Shown here: piece after piece, positions 1 through 8,542 of the stretch | Layout of the letters: each line of letters begins with the position of its first letter | Position numbering within the stretch: the first letter of the stretch is position 1 | NCBI RefSeq assembly: GCF_003268475.1 | Contig: NZ_MCIF01000002.1 | Coordinates: 1,302,629-1,366,628, forward strand | Direction: 5' to 3' | Origin: Thermogemmatispora tikiterensis | Lineage (GTDB): Bacteria; Chloroflexota; Ktedonobacteria; Ktedonobacterales; Ktedonobacteraceae | DNA length: 64,000 bases | The notes under the pieces: generated by a model | What the model saw: the letters and a program-made list of their open reading frames with translations, nothing else | What the model was told of the DNA's origin: nothing | The model's database searches: none | Translations under genes and position numbers: made by a program

Positions 1-1
1 C

Positions 2-328
2 CAGCTCGCCGCAACGCTGGCCTGGGAACAAGGGCTAATCTACGTGATGGCAATCGCCCTGGGAACTGTCTTCGGCCTCGTGCTCGTCTGGTTGGTGGTA
101 CCGGCCCTCATCTTCACCGGCGCCCCGAGCACTAGCTCCGGCACCTCTCTCAGTGGTACTGCCCTCTATGTCTCGCAGCGCGTGCCTTCTGTGCAACTCA
201 TTTTTCCACCGACCTTGCTCGCGTTGCTGGCCGCTTTAGCTTTCATTTGTTTACTGGCACTGACCTTGATTGTATCGCTGGTGACACGCCTGACTGTGGC
301 TCGCACCTTGCGCCTGAACGAGGATTAG
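2..328 (+). CDS. FtsX-like ABC transporter permease, C-terminal fragment
   Basis: The reading frame is open from the left edge of the window, so the start lies outside; about 108 residues are seen. Two hydrophobic helices (around VFGLVLVWLVVPAL and LLALLAALAFICLLALTLIV) flank a short extracytoplasmic loop, and a short basic tail (RTLRLNED) ends the protein. This is the usual C-terminal layout of FtsX/MacB-type permeases, which work with an ATPase in lipid, peptide or lipoprotein export. The family call rests on topology and general sequence feel only, because the periplasmic domain and the partner ATPase are not visible. It converges on the MFS gene that follows and is separated from it by two hairpins. 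Confidence 0.6.
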   Translation, partial: QLAATLAWEQGLIYVMAIALGTVFGLVLVWLVVPALIFTGAPSTSSGTSLSGTALYVSQRVPSVQLIFPPTLLALLAALAFICLLALTLIVSLVTRLTVARTLRLNED

Positions 329-343
329 CCACGGACAGCAGGG

Positions 344-391
344 CAGGGCCTCCTGTGGACAGACAGGCTCCAACACAGGAGAGCGGCCCTG
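344..391 (+). terminator. Hairpin after the FtsX-like gene
   Basis: CAGGGCC-TCCTGTG (344-357) pairs with CACAGGA (374-380) and, after a 4-nt bulge, GGCCCTG (385-391). It starts 16 bases after the stop codon, between convergent genes. No U-tract follows, so it may act as a weak or bidirectional terminator or as a 3'-end stabiliser. Confidence 0.5.
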
Positions 392-420
392 ACAGCGTAT
401 AGCGTACTCCGCCCAAACGA

Positions 421-471
421 GGCGAGCACGGGACCGGGACCGGAGACCAATCCGGCTGGCCCGCGCTCGCC
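421..471 (-). terminator. Hairpin after the DHA2 MFS gene
   Basis: GGCGAGC (421-427) pairs perfectly with GCTCGCC (465-471), with further GGG/CCC pairing inside. It lies just downstream of the minus-strand MFS gene that ends at 505. No U-tract is present. Confidence 0.4.
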
Positions 472-504
472 TCTGGCCTCTGCCAACCGCCAACGGCATC
501 CTTC

Positions 505-2304
505 CTAGTCTTTAGCCCCTCCCTGGGTAGGAGCAGCAGCCATCTGTTGCGTCTCGCTTGCCAGCGTCCCGGCCTCGACGTCATGGATATAACGCCGGCC
601 ACGCAGCAGCGAGGCCACTGCCGCCAGCAGGCAGAGCACGAGCGAGAGGTAGAAGACGGCCCGTAGACCGAACATGAACGGCGAGGCGATGAGATTAGGG
701 AAGAACTCCTTCCCAAGCAGGTGGGCACGCTGCGCCGGGGCGATGTGCTGCAGCACCGCAGCCGGCAGCAGGGTGGCCATTGGGTTGTAGCCGAGGAAAG
801 CGGCGAAGAGGGCCGAGGTAGGCGGCAGATGAGCAATCTTATCCGCCACCGCCACAGGGACCCCAGCAACTGTGAGGCCCGAGGCCAGCGCTGGGGGCAG
901 AGCCGTGGCCAGACCAATGGTCACCACGCTAAAGAAGATGCCGATGCTCATGACCGTGGCCGAGTTCTGGAAGGTCGAACGCATGCCAGAAGCCACGCCG
1001 CGCCTGTCCGCTGGTACGCTGTTCATAATGGCCGTCGTATTGGGGGCCGCAAACATTCCCTGCCCAATGCCCATCAGCAGCAGAATCAGCGCAAACCAGA
1101 TGTAGTCGAAATTGGCCGGCAGGAAAGTCAAGCAGAGGAAGCCCAACGCCTGGATAACCATGCCCAGGGTTGAGAAGAGACGCGCCCCAAAGCGGTCGGA
1201 CAGCCAACCGCTCAACGGTCCAAAGGCGATAAAGCCAATCATGAGTGGCAGCATGTAGATGCCGGCCCACAGTGGCGTCTCCTCAAAGCTGTAGCCGTGA
1301 AGCGGCAGCCAGATTCCCTGCAACCAGATGATCAGCATGAACTGCAGGCCACCACGCGCAATGCTAGCTAGCAGGCTGCTCAGATTGCCCGCAGTGAACA
1401 TGCGGATCTTGAACAGATCCAGACGGAACATGGGATCGCTGACGTGCAGCTCGACGAAGACGAAGGCTACCAACAGAATGATCCCGACCACAATCGCCAA
1501 AATGACCAAAGGATTGGTCCAGCCCATCGGCTGATTGCCATACGGTTCAAGACCATAGGTGATGCCAATCAGTAAGATGGTCAGGCCCAGTGCAAAGGTA
1601 ATGTTGCCCAGCCAGTCAATCTTCTGATGGCCTCGAATGGTCGCTGTCTCGCGCAGCATCCAGTAGGCCCAGACAGTTCCGAAGAGTCCAAAGGGCACAC
1701 TGACCAGGAAGACAACTCTCCAGTTGATGGTCGCCAGAATGCCACCCAGAATCAGACCAATGATGGAGCCGAGGATCGAGGCAATCTGGTTGATGCCCAT
1801 CGCCATGCCTCGCTGATGCGGCGGGAAGGCATCGGTCAGGATGGCCGTGCTATTGGCAAAGAGGAAGCCACCGCCCACGCCCTGGACCAGGCGGAAGATG
1901 ATCAGCTCCAGGGCCGCTGCGTTGCCTTTGCCTGGCGTTAAGAAAAGGAGGATGCTCCCCAGGGTGAAGATGGCAAATCCCAGGTTGTACATACGGACAC
2001 GCCCGAACATGTCGGAGATGCGTCCAAAGGTCACCAGGAGCGTGGCCGTAACAACCATATAGCCTAGCAGCAACCAGAGGAAATAGTTGGTCTCCCCAGG
2101 CGCTAGCGGATTGATGCCGATGCCGGTGAATATCGCTGGGAGCGCAATGAGCAAGATGCTGGAGTTGATGGTGGCCATCAACATGCCCAGCGTGGTGTTC
2201 GATAGCGCAATCCACTTGTAATGTGGGCCAAGCTGGGGCCGCTCTCCACTGACCTGTACCTGTCGCTGTAGTGTCTCACTCCGTGCCATACCGCTCTCGC
2301 TCAC
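505..2304 (-). CDS. MFS transporter, DHA2 (EmrB/QacA) family
   Basis: This 599-residue integral membrane protein has about 14 hydrophobic segments, the length and topology of the DHA2 family of drug:H+ antiporters. The early loop carries the MFS motif A-like stretch GRISDMFGRVRMYN, and a motif C-like region follows around helix 5 (GSIIGLILGGILATINWR). It probably exports hydrophobic cations, drugs or a secondary metabolite using the proton gradient; the substrate cannot be read from sequence. The start is a GTG with AGGAAGAAG just upstream; an ATG five codons in is an alternative. The C-terminal tail is short and cytoplasmic. No regulator of the TetR or MarR type is adjacent. Confidence 0.88.
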   Translation of the reverse strand: MSESGMARSETLQRQVQVSGERPQLGPHYKWIALSNTTLGMLMATINSSILLIALPAIFTGIGINPLAPGETNYFLWLLLGYMVVTATLLVTFGRISDMFGRVRMYNLGFAIFTLGSILLFLTPGKGNAAALELIIFRLVQGVGGGFLFANSTAILTDAFPPHQRGMAMGINQIASILGSIIGLILGGILATINWRVVFLVSVPFGLFGTVWAYWMLRETATIRGHQKIDWLGNITFALGLTILLIGITYGLEPYGNQPMGWTNPLVILAIVVGIILLVAFVFVELHVSDPMFRLDLFKIRMFTAGNLSSLLASIARGGLQFMLIIWLQGIWLPLHGYSFEETPLWAGIYMLPLMIGFIAFGPLSGWLSDRFGARLFSTLGMVIQALGFLCLTFLPANFDYIWFALILLLMGIGQGMFAAPNTTAIMNSVPADRRGVASGMRSTFQNSATVMSIGIFFSVVTIGLATALPPALASGLTVAGVPVAVADKIAHLPPTSALFAAFLGYNPMATLLPAAVLQHIAPAQRAHLLGKEFFPNLIASPFMFGLRAVFYLSLVLCLLAAVASLLRGRRYIHDVEAGTLASETQQMAAAPTQGGAKD

Positions 2305-2512
2305 CTTCTTCCTGCTCTACATACTCTTCAAACAATACATTTCACTTTATGAATACAACGACCAGAGAAAAAGGCCGCCAGCGTCTCGGGCAGCCACAGA
2401 TAAGCAACTCTTGTGGAAGGCGCCAGCCCGGTCTTGACTGATGCCTGGGGGCTGGCGCCGCCCTGTGCCGTTTCACTCGTTCTCGCTGGCCGCCTGGCCT
2501 GGCAGAGCCTCC

Positions 2513-3286
2513 CTAGACCTTGCCCGAGGCTCGCTCATAAGGAGGGCGCAGGTCGCCGGGGCGACCACTGTAGGGAGCCAGACCCGCACCTGGACCAAGC
2601 TCCCGTTCCGACACATTCAGACGGCGCGCTTTGCGCTCCAGGGCCAGTACAATCAGATCGACGACACTATCCAGATCGAGCACATCGGTATTGACCACCA
2701 GGTCATAGAGATGCGCATCGGCAGGGTGCCGCCGATATTCAGTCTGCAGATAGCGCTCGCGATCATGATCCTTGCTCTGGATACGCGAGCGCGCCGCGTG
2801 CTCATCCAGACCCTCACGGCGCATCACGTAGGGTACACGCCTCTCCAGCGAGGCCACAATGCGCACATGCAGAACATCTCGCCGATCACCCAGCACAACC
2901 TGGGCCCCGCGCCCGACAATAACGACGTGCCCAACGGCAAAGGCCCCCTTGATGACGCGATTGACGGCTTCGCGATATTCTTCGGGATTGGTAAAGAGAG
3001 CTACTGGTGTGCTTTCGTCGTAGATGGCCGGATAGACTGCTGGCGCAATGCCTTGCATGCTGGTGAGGATTCGTGAGAGCAAGCTCTCAACATGCTCATC
3101 GCGCGCTGCCGCCTCTTCTTCACTGACTCCTAGCTCCCGCGCCACCTGGACCACAACTTCGTGATCCACCAGATGCCAGCCTAACCGCTCAGCCAGTCTT
3201 TTGGCAATCTCTCCCCCACCACTGCCATATTCACGTGAAATGGTCACGGCTCTCATCTGACTGATACTACCAGACTCTCCGCTCAT
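2513..3286 (-). CDS. Cytidylate kinase-like family protein
   Basis: A 257-residue protein starting with MSGESGSISQ; the first beta strand and P-loop-like motif follow (AVTISREYGSGGGEIAKRLAE). That SREYGSGG signature is typical of the cytidylate kinase-like family (AAA/Cmk2 type), which is related to nucleoside monophosphate kinases but whose substrate is mostly unproven. Basic residues in the RVPYVMRREGLDE region fit a phosphate-binding lid. The frame is open 30 codons further upstream, but the ATG at 3286 has a strong Shine-Dalgarno (GGAGGGAGGG) immediately before it, so I chose it. It is a single gene between the MFS exporter and the large kinase, all on the same strand. CMP kinase activity itself is not shown by the sequence. 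Confidence 0.8.
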   Translation of the reverse strand: MSGESGSISQMRAVTISREYGSGGGEIAKRLAERLGWHLVDHEVVVQVARELGVSEEEAAARDEHVESLLSRILTSMQGIAPAVYPAIYDESTPVALFTNPEEYREAVNRVIKGAFAVGHVVIVGRGAQVVLGDRRDVLHVRIVASLERRVPYVMRREGLDEHAARSRIQSKDHDRERYLQTEYRRHPADAHLYDLVVNTDVLDLDSVVDLIVLALERKARRLNVSERELGPGAGLAPYSGRPGDLRPPYERASGKV

Positions 3287-3556
3287 ACCCTCCCTCCTTC
3301 GCCTGGCCGCCGTGCCAACGCTCCCTACGCTACGCGCCAGCACTCGGAAGCGACCGGCCTTTAATTTGATATTCAAACTATCTCACCTACCAACTATACT
3401 ACATTCAAACTAAATGATCAAGGTCAGCAGGGCAGCGATTCCTGCAGTTGAACAACGGGGAGGCAAAGAGTGAGCAGGTGCAAGGTGCGAAGGCAAGGGG
3501 TCAACTACGATTGCAACTGATGGCCGCCCCGGCCCGAGAGGCGGACAGGGCAGGGA

Positions 3557-3593
3557 GCAGTGAGAGAGGGCGCATCGCGCCCTCTCTCACTGC
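3557..3593 (-). terminator. Strong hairpin at the end of the large kinase gene
   Basis: A 17-bp perfect stem (3557-3573 with 3577-3593, core AGTGAGAGAGGGCGC) closes on a 3-nt loop. It overlaps the stop codon (3587-3589) of the kinase gene. It is one of the most stable structures in the window. No U-tract follows on the minus strand, so it may be a Rho-independent terminator of the U-less kind or an mRNA 3'-end protector. Confidence 0.6.
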
Positions 3594-6500
3594 GCTGTGG
3601 GGCTATACTCGTAGGCCCCGATATCGCAGGCTCCCTGCTGTGGTCGTCGCAGGCCGCGCTGATCGACCGCGACATCGCAGTCGGCGGCAGGAATACGGTT
3701 GATCGCAGGACTACCCGCCAGCAGGGCATGTGTCTGTGTAGGTCCCCCGTTGGCACGCAGCAGTGGATCAATGTCGAGCGGAGTCGAGCCAGTGCCCACG
3801 AGATCAAGATGGTGGCGTCCAGTGGGGTCGAGGAACTTGGCCCCAGAGGCACGCTGAATGAGGTTATAGCCTCCGCTCGTCACCTGACCCAACAGGTCAG
3901 GGGCTACGTTTGCAGTATTAGCGGCCAGCAGCGAGTCCAGGAGCGTAATCTGTGAATCCTGTCCCTCTCCGCTCCCTGGTAAGATGGCCAGGCCGCCTCC
4001 GGCAGCCGCGCGGTTGCCATAGATAGTGCAGAAGTCGAGCCGGCCATCGCTCTCGCTGATGAACAAGCCGCCTCCAGAGCTTCTCCGTTTCCCCTGTGCA
4101 CTATTACCCGAAAGCGTGGAATTGACCAGCGTGAGCATAGTCTTCTGAAAGCCCGAAGATCCCGAAGATGAAGACAGAGAGAGCGCTAAGAGGCCTCCAC
4201 CTTCGGCATCACTGGCTGGGGCCTGGGCCTGATTGTCTGCCACGGTACTGGCCGTCATGACCAGGCTACCTGTAACCGCGATGCCGGCGCCAATGGCAGC
4301 CCCTTCGACCGAGGAGGTCGAGATCACCACGTTATGGCTGACAGTACTGTTGCTGATCGTCAGCGCCCCTTCGGCAAACACGCCTCCTCCCGTAGCGCGG
4401 TCATCCTGACTACTGGCACGGTTGCCACTCACCGTGCTCTCCATGATGGTCAGCTGCCCTCCTAGCAGGAAGAGGCCCGCCCCGACAGCGAAATGAGCCT
4501 GCACCTTGTTGTTGCTGACCAGAGTGTTCTTCAGAGTTACTTTGCTTCCAGAGGCCTGTAGACCTGCGCCTGCCGCCTCCTGAGCTGCCACGATGCTGTT
4601 GTCAACCAGGCGCGTGTTGATGAGCTGAACGGTGCTATCGAGGGCGAAAATGCCGCCGCCGAAGGCACTTTCCTGGCTGCTGACCTGATTGTCAGAAACG
4701 TTGCTGCCGTTCAGGGTCAGGCTGCCTCTGAGGCTGACGATAACCGCTCCTGCTGCACCGTTGCTGCTGGTCCCACTATCCTTAACGCTATTGCCCGTAA
4801 TCTGGCTCGCGTTCAGAGTGGCCTTCCCTCCATTATTGAGAATAGCTGCGGCGTGGGCCTCAACTCCGCTGGCCTGGACATGCGTTATGGTACTCTGTAG
4901 CAGGGTCAGATTGCCTTGCTGGCTATTCTCGATAGCACTGCCTCCGGGCAGGGATGGCCCGTTGCTCTCGCTGACGGGAGAAATGGTAATCTGAGCAATG
5001 CGGCAGCGTTGCAAGGTCAGGTTCCCCTGATTGAGGAAGAAATCACCTGGGCTTGGCTGTCGCTCGCTGAAGCTGAGGTCGCTAAAAGTGACACTTGTCC
5101 GAGCCAGAATGCGGATGGCATAGCTGGCTTCGAGGCCCGGCTGGCCGCTAATCGTGAGTTTGGCAGCTCCTGGCCCCCGAATGGTGAGGCTCTTGCCAAT
5201 ATCGAGATTGTGAGTGAGAGAGAGAACACCGGTCAGGCCAGGCTGCACGCTAATGGTCTGACCAGGCTTTGCTTCAGCAATGACCTGTCGCAGCGAACCT
5301 GGTCCGTCGTCCTGGAGCGAGGTCACCTGCAGTGGCGCTACCTGCTGATAGAGCAGCCAGCTAGCAGGAATGAGCAGGCCCAGGATGAGAAGAACGACCA
5401 GCGCTAGCCTGACTCGCGCCAGTGTTCTGGCTCTCCGACTGGCGCGCAGAAACATCGCTTCCTGGAGACTCAGCGAGGCACGCTCTTGCCAGCGCAAGGC
5501 ATCTTTGAGCAGGGAACCGCGGTAGAGGCGATCCCGCGGCTTGCCGCGCCGCCACCATTCCTGCACATCAGCGCTCACCCTCTGTTGCAGAGGAAGATCT
5601 TCGCCGGCCTGACGCACCCATTCCACCAGCTGTGGCCATTCCTGCAGCAGGGCCTCATGACTGACCTCTAACATCACCTCCCCCGCTCGGCGCTCGACCG
5701 TCAGTAAGCGCGCGGCCACAAAGGCCTCGCACGTCTCCTGCATCAGACGAGTCTCCTGCTCATCTGTTAGAGCTAATTCACTCTGGCGCGCCTGGCGGCG
5801 CATGGGAGCCTGACCCTCTCGTCCTGGCTGCACCAAGCGCAGGAAGAGCTGACGCGCCAGGAAGCGATGGCGATCCGAGGGGAGAGAAGCGTAAGTGGTC
5901 TCGGCGTGGCGGGCCAGGGCGCCACGTACTCCTCCAATGGCCTCGTAAGCGCGCCGCGTGAGACGGCTACCGCGCCGCTGCTGAAAGAGCTGGTCCAGGG
6001 TGAATTCCAGCAGAGGCAGAGCACCGGGCTGGTCACGGATATCCAGGAGCAAGTCGGCCACCAGATCTTCATCGAAGACCAGCTGGACATCGGGCAGCAG
6101 GGCTGGCTGTTCAATGACGGCCCGCAGCTCATCAAGGGTCATGGGTCCTATCGGGCAATGCGCCGGTCCCTGCAAGAGCTGCGCCAGGGATGGGTAGGCC
6201 AGAGGCCGATCGTAACAATCAGCCCGCAATGTGAGGAGGAGAAGCAGTTTGCCGTGAGGAACAGAGACTGCAGTGGCGATCAGATCGATGAAGCGCCGCC
6301 GTTCAGCTTCGGCTACCTCGGGAGTGAACAGTTCTTCGAACTGGTCAATGACCAGGACAAGATAGGGATGATCAGGGGCTAGGGTGAGGGCCAATCGGTG
6401 CAGGGCGGCGCTATCTCCCTGGACAAGGGCCGTGTGAATAGCTTCCTTCTCTTGCTGGCTGCCGCCGGCGGCCAGTACTTCCGCGAGCGCCTCTAGTGGC

Positions 6501-8119
6501 CGATAGGCTGGCCTGAAGACGGAGAGATAGCGCCAGTTCTCACTACCTGGCAGCGCCCCAGCCTGCAGCCGGGGGAGCAGGCCCGCCATGAGAAGGCTCG
6601 ATTTGCCAACACCGACGCCTCCGATGAGAGCCAGCAGGCGCGCAGAGGAGGACTGAGCCGGGTTCTGACCCAGCAGAGTGGCGAGCCGCGCGAGCAGCTC
6701 CTGCACGAGCCGCTCACGTCCAAAGAAATCACCCTGGTCCTGCTGGGTAAAGGCTCGCAGCCCCTTGTAGGGATTGCGCGCTTTTCCCTCCTCTTCCAGC
6801 GTCAGTATTGCTTGCTTCTGGCGCCGCCTTCCCCATTGCCCTTCTTCAATCTGCTGAATAATCTCGTCCAGGGCTTGTCGATAGCGGGCACCGCTTCCAT
6901 CGCTGAGAAGCGCTGGCGGTACCATCTCTGCCAGCGGCCAACTGCTCCCAGCTGGGGGCGCTGCACCCATCAGGAGATAGCGCACTGGACGCTGATAGAG
7001 ATGGGCCATCTGCAGAAGCTGCTCAGAAACAGGCAGGGCTTGATCCTGGGCCGTAAGCCCTACCAGCACGAGCTGAGCTGCACGCATCGCCTGTCGGAGC
7101 TCCAGCTCATCAGCTTGCTCATAGCGCTGTGCCATAATTACGGTCAGACCACGCTCGTACAGCTCTTGCTGAAGGCGCTGGCTAACCGGGGACTGCTCAT
7201 CTCGGACGGCCAGAATCACGCGCCAACTGTGCTGACCGTCGCCAGCCTGCGGACGAGGTTGTATCTCTTCCGGTCGCCATGTCAGGCTTTGGTCGATCTC
7301 CGGCCGCAACATAGCCTGACTGACAGCCTTTCCCAGGGCACGGGCGAAGAGGATGATAGCGGGATAGCGCTCCTCCGCCTTTTTGGCGAGGGCACGACGA
7401 ATGACGCGATCGACCGACTCCGGCAACGCCGGATCATGCTCGCGCAGCGCTGGTGGCTCTTTTGTAAGATGCTGGTTGATCAAGTCAGCAGCCCCACCCT
7501 GGAAAGGTCGCACACCACACAGCAGCTCATAGGCCATGACGGCCAGGGCATACTGATCACTGGCAAAGGTGGGCTGCCTGTGGAATTGCTCGGGAGCCAT
7601 ATAGGGCAGCGTACCAACTGGCGCCGACTCGCCAGCCCCTTCCTTCTTTAAGAGCGGTAGAGCAACCCCGAAATCGCTTAAGAGCAGCCCGTCGTTCCCA
7701 AGGAGGACGTTCGCCGGCTTGACATCCCGATGGACAATATTCCGGTCGTGGGCATATTGCAACGCGCCCGCCAGCTGGTAGACGTAGCTGACGACGGTAG
7801 CAAGAGGAAGACGCGTACCGCGCGGATGCCTGTCGAGTAGGGTCCCTCCCGGCAGATACTCCATGACAAGATAGGGCTGACCACGCTCGATGGCAAACTC
7901 ATGCACGGGTACGATGTGTTTGTGGCGCAGGCGGGCTAGAATCTGGGCTTCGTGTAAAAAAGCCTGCTCATCTTCTTCTTTCAGAAGCTGCGTGAGAACC
8001 TTGATCGCGACCTGAGTTTTCAAGTAGAGATGCTCAGCCAGATAGACCGCACCATATGACCCGCTGCCTAGCAGACGAATCAGGCGGTAATTGCCAAGTC
8101 GCTGGCCCTGGCGCATCAT
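3587..8119 (-). CDS. Membrane Ser/Thr kinase fused to TIR-like, nSTAND and beta-helix modules
   Basis: A 1510-residue multidomain protein. Residues 1-275 are a Hanks-type kinase with all key residues: glycine loop GSGSYG (18-23), Lys40 in VAIK, HRDVKPAN (130-137, catalytic Asp132) and DFG (149-151). Residues about 298-430 look like a TIR-type or related alpha/beta signalling fold (weak call). Residues about 450-900 are an nSTAND NTPase: the NPYKGLRAF...FFGRE entry motif, Walker A GGVGVGKSS (500-508) and Walker B LVLVIDQFEELF. One transmembrane helix (904-923) follows. The outside part (930-1510) is a right-handed beta-helix rich in short Ser/Asn/Gly repeats and ends in a choice-of-anchor-Q-like tail (GGPTQTHALLAGSPA). 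The start at 8119 has GGAGGAG 7 nt upstream; an ATG 12 codons earlier has none. It is probably a receptor linking an envelope signal to phosphorylation. Confidence 0.85.
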   Translation of the reverse strand: MMRQGQRLGNYRLIRLLGSGSYGAVYLAEHLYLKTQVAIKVLTQLLKEEDEQAFLHEAQILARLRHKHIVPVHEFAIERGQPYLVMEYLPGGTLLDRHPRGTRLPLATVVSYVYQLAGALQYAHDRNIVHRDVKPANVLLGNDGLLLSDFGVALPLLKKEGAGESAPVGTLPYMAPEQFHRQPTFASDQYALAVMAYELLCGVRPFQGGAADLINQHLTKEPPALREHDPALPESVDRVIRRALAKKAEERYPAIILFARALGKAVSQAMLRPEIDQSLTWRPEEIQPRPQAGDGQHSWRVILAVRDEQSPVSQRLQQELYERGLTVIMAQRYEQADELELRQAMRAAQLVLVGLTAQDQALPVSEQLLQMAHLYQRPVRYLLMGAAPPAGSSWPLAEMVPPALLSDGSGARYRQALDEIIQQIEEGQWGRRRQKQAILTLEEEGKARNPYKGLRAFTQQDQGDFFGRERLVQELLARLATLLGQNPAQSSSARLLALIGGVGVGKSSLLMAGLLPRLQAGALPGSENWRYLSVFRPAYRPLEALAEVLAAGGSQQEKEAIHTALVQGDSAALHRLALTLAPDHPYLVLVIDQFEELFTPEVAEAERRRFIDLIATAVSVPHGKLLLLLTLRADCYDRPLAYPSLAQLLQGPAHCPIGPMTLDELRAVIEQPALLPDVQLVFDEDLVADLLLDIRDQPGALPLLEFTLDQLFQQRRGSRLTRRAYEAIGGVRGALARHAETTYASLPSDRHRFLARQLFLRLVQPGREGQAPMRRQARQSELALTDEQETRLMQETCEAFVAARLLTVERRAGEVMLEVSHEALLQEWPQLVEWVRQAGEDLPLQQRVSADVQEWWRRGKPRDRLYRGSLLKDALRWQERASLSLQEAMFLRASRRARTLARVRLALVVLLILGLLIPASWLLYQQVAPLQVTSLQDDGPGSLRQVIAEAKPGQTISVQPGLTGVLSLTHNLDIGKSLTIRGPGAAKLTISGQPGLEASYAIRILARTSVTFSDLSFSERQPSPGDFFLNQGNLTLQRCRIAQITISPVSESNGPSLPGGSAIENSQQGNLTLLQSTITHVQASGVEAHAAAILNNGGKATLNASQITGNSVKDSGTSSNGAAGAVIVSLRGSLTLNGSNVSDNQVSSQESAFGGGIFALDSTVQLINTRLVDNSIVAAQEAAGAGLQASGSKVTLKNTLVSNNKVQAHFAVGAGLFLLGGQLTIMESTVSGNRASSQDDRATGGGVFAEGALTISNSTVSHNVVISTSSVEGAAIGAGIAVTGSLVMTASTVADNQAQAPASDAEGGGLLALSLSSSSGSSGFQKTMLTLVNSTLSGNSAQGKRRSSGGGLFISESDGRLDFCTIYGNRAAAGGGLAILPGSGEGQDSQITLLDSLLAANTANVAPDLLGQVTSGGYNLIQRASGAKFLDPTGRHHLDLVGTGSTPLDIDPLLRANGGPTQTHALLAGSPAINRIPAADCDVAVDQRGLRRPQQGACDIGAYEYSPTAQ

Positions 8120-8503
8120 TGCCAGGCTCCTCCATCGTTTCCAGGTAGGCCCCAATGGTCAGTCAAGAATGAAAGATCCTCTCCATACGCTCATTGTGCC
8201 TGACATGTTCAGCACATGAGCCTGCAAGAGAAGATTACTCCTCTTGCTTGCTATTGTCAAGTGATCCAGCTCACAGAAGATAATCGTCTTCAGATGGTCC
8301 CTCGCGGCCAGCTCTTTCCGGCCTCTCTCACGGTTTTGCCGGGTCTTTCCCGTGTTGAAGTGTGTCACACAGAACTTTGGCATGATTATTGCTGTGATTG
8401 AAGAGTGTAAGCCAGGGCAGTAAAACGAGTGCCTGCCCTGATTCCTGGTCGCAGGATGGACCCGGAAGCGGCTTATCCGGTCAATGTGAGTCACAGATGA
8501 CCA
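8120..8503. other. Divergent intergenic region, kinase / glucoamylase
   Basis: No convincing gene lies in this stretch; short frames on both strands lack family features. It must hold promoters for both divergent genes. An imperfect dyad (CTCATTGTGC at about 8188 with GCACATGAG at about 8212) and GGTCAA at 8479-8484, which is the complement of the TTGACC at 8505-8510, are the only regulatory-looking elements. Confidence 0.4.
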
Positions 8504-8521
8504 TTTGACCGATCAGTCAAA
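8504..8521. promoter_or_regulatory. Candidate operator upstream of glucoamylase
   Basis: TTTGACCGATCAGTCAAA is a dyad with perfect 6-bp arms around a 6-bp centre. It ends 9 bases before the Shine-Dalgarno (8531-8537) of the glucoamylase gene. Its size and symmetry fit a dimeric repressor site. A related dyad, TTGACC-TTTC-GGTCAA, lies at 31927-31942. The regulator is not identified. Confidence 0.45.
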
Positions 8522-8542
8522 GCCGAACAAAGGAGAGACTAC

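Noticed and set aside
6812..7651. 279-residue plus-strand frame antisense to the kinase gene
   Set aside because: It lies wholly inside the kinase/TIR-like coding region and has no motifs of its own.
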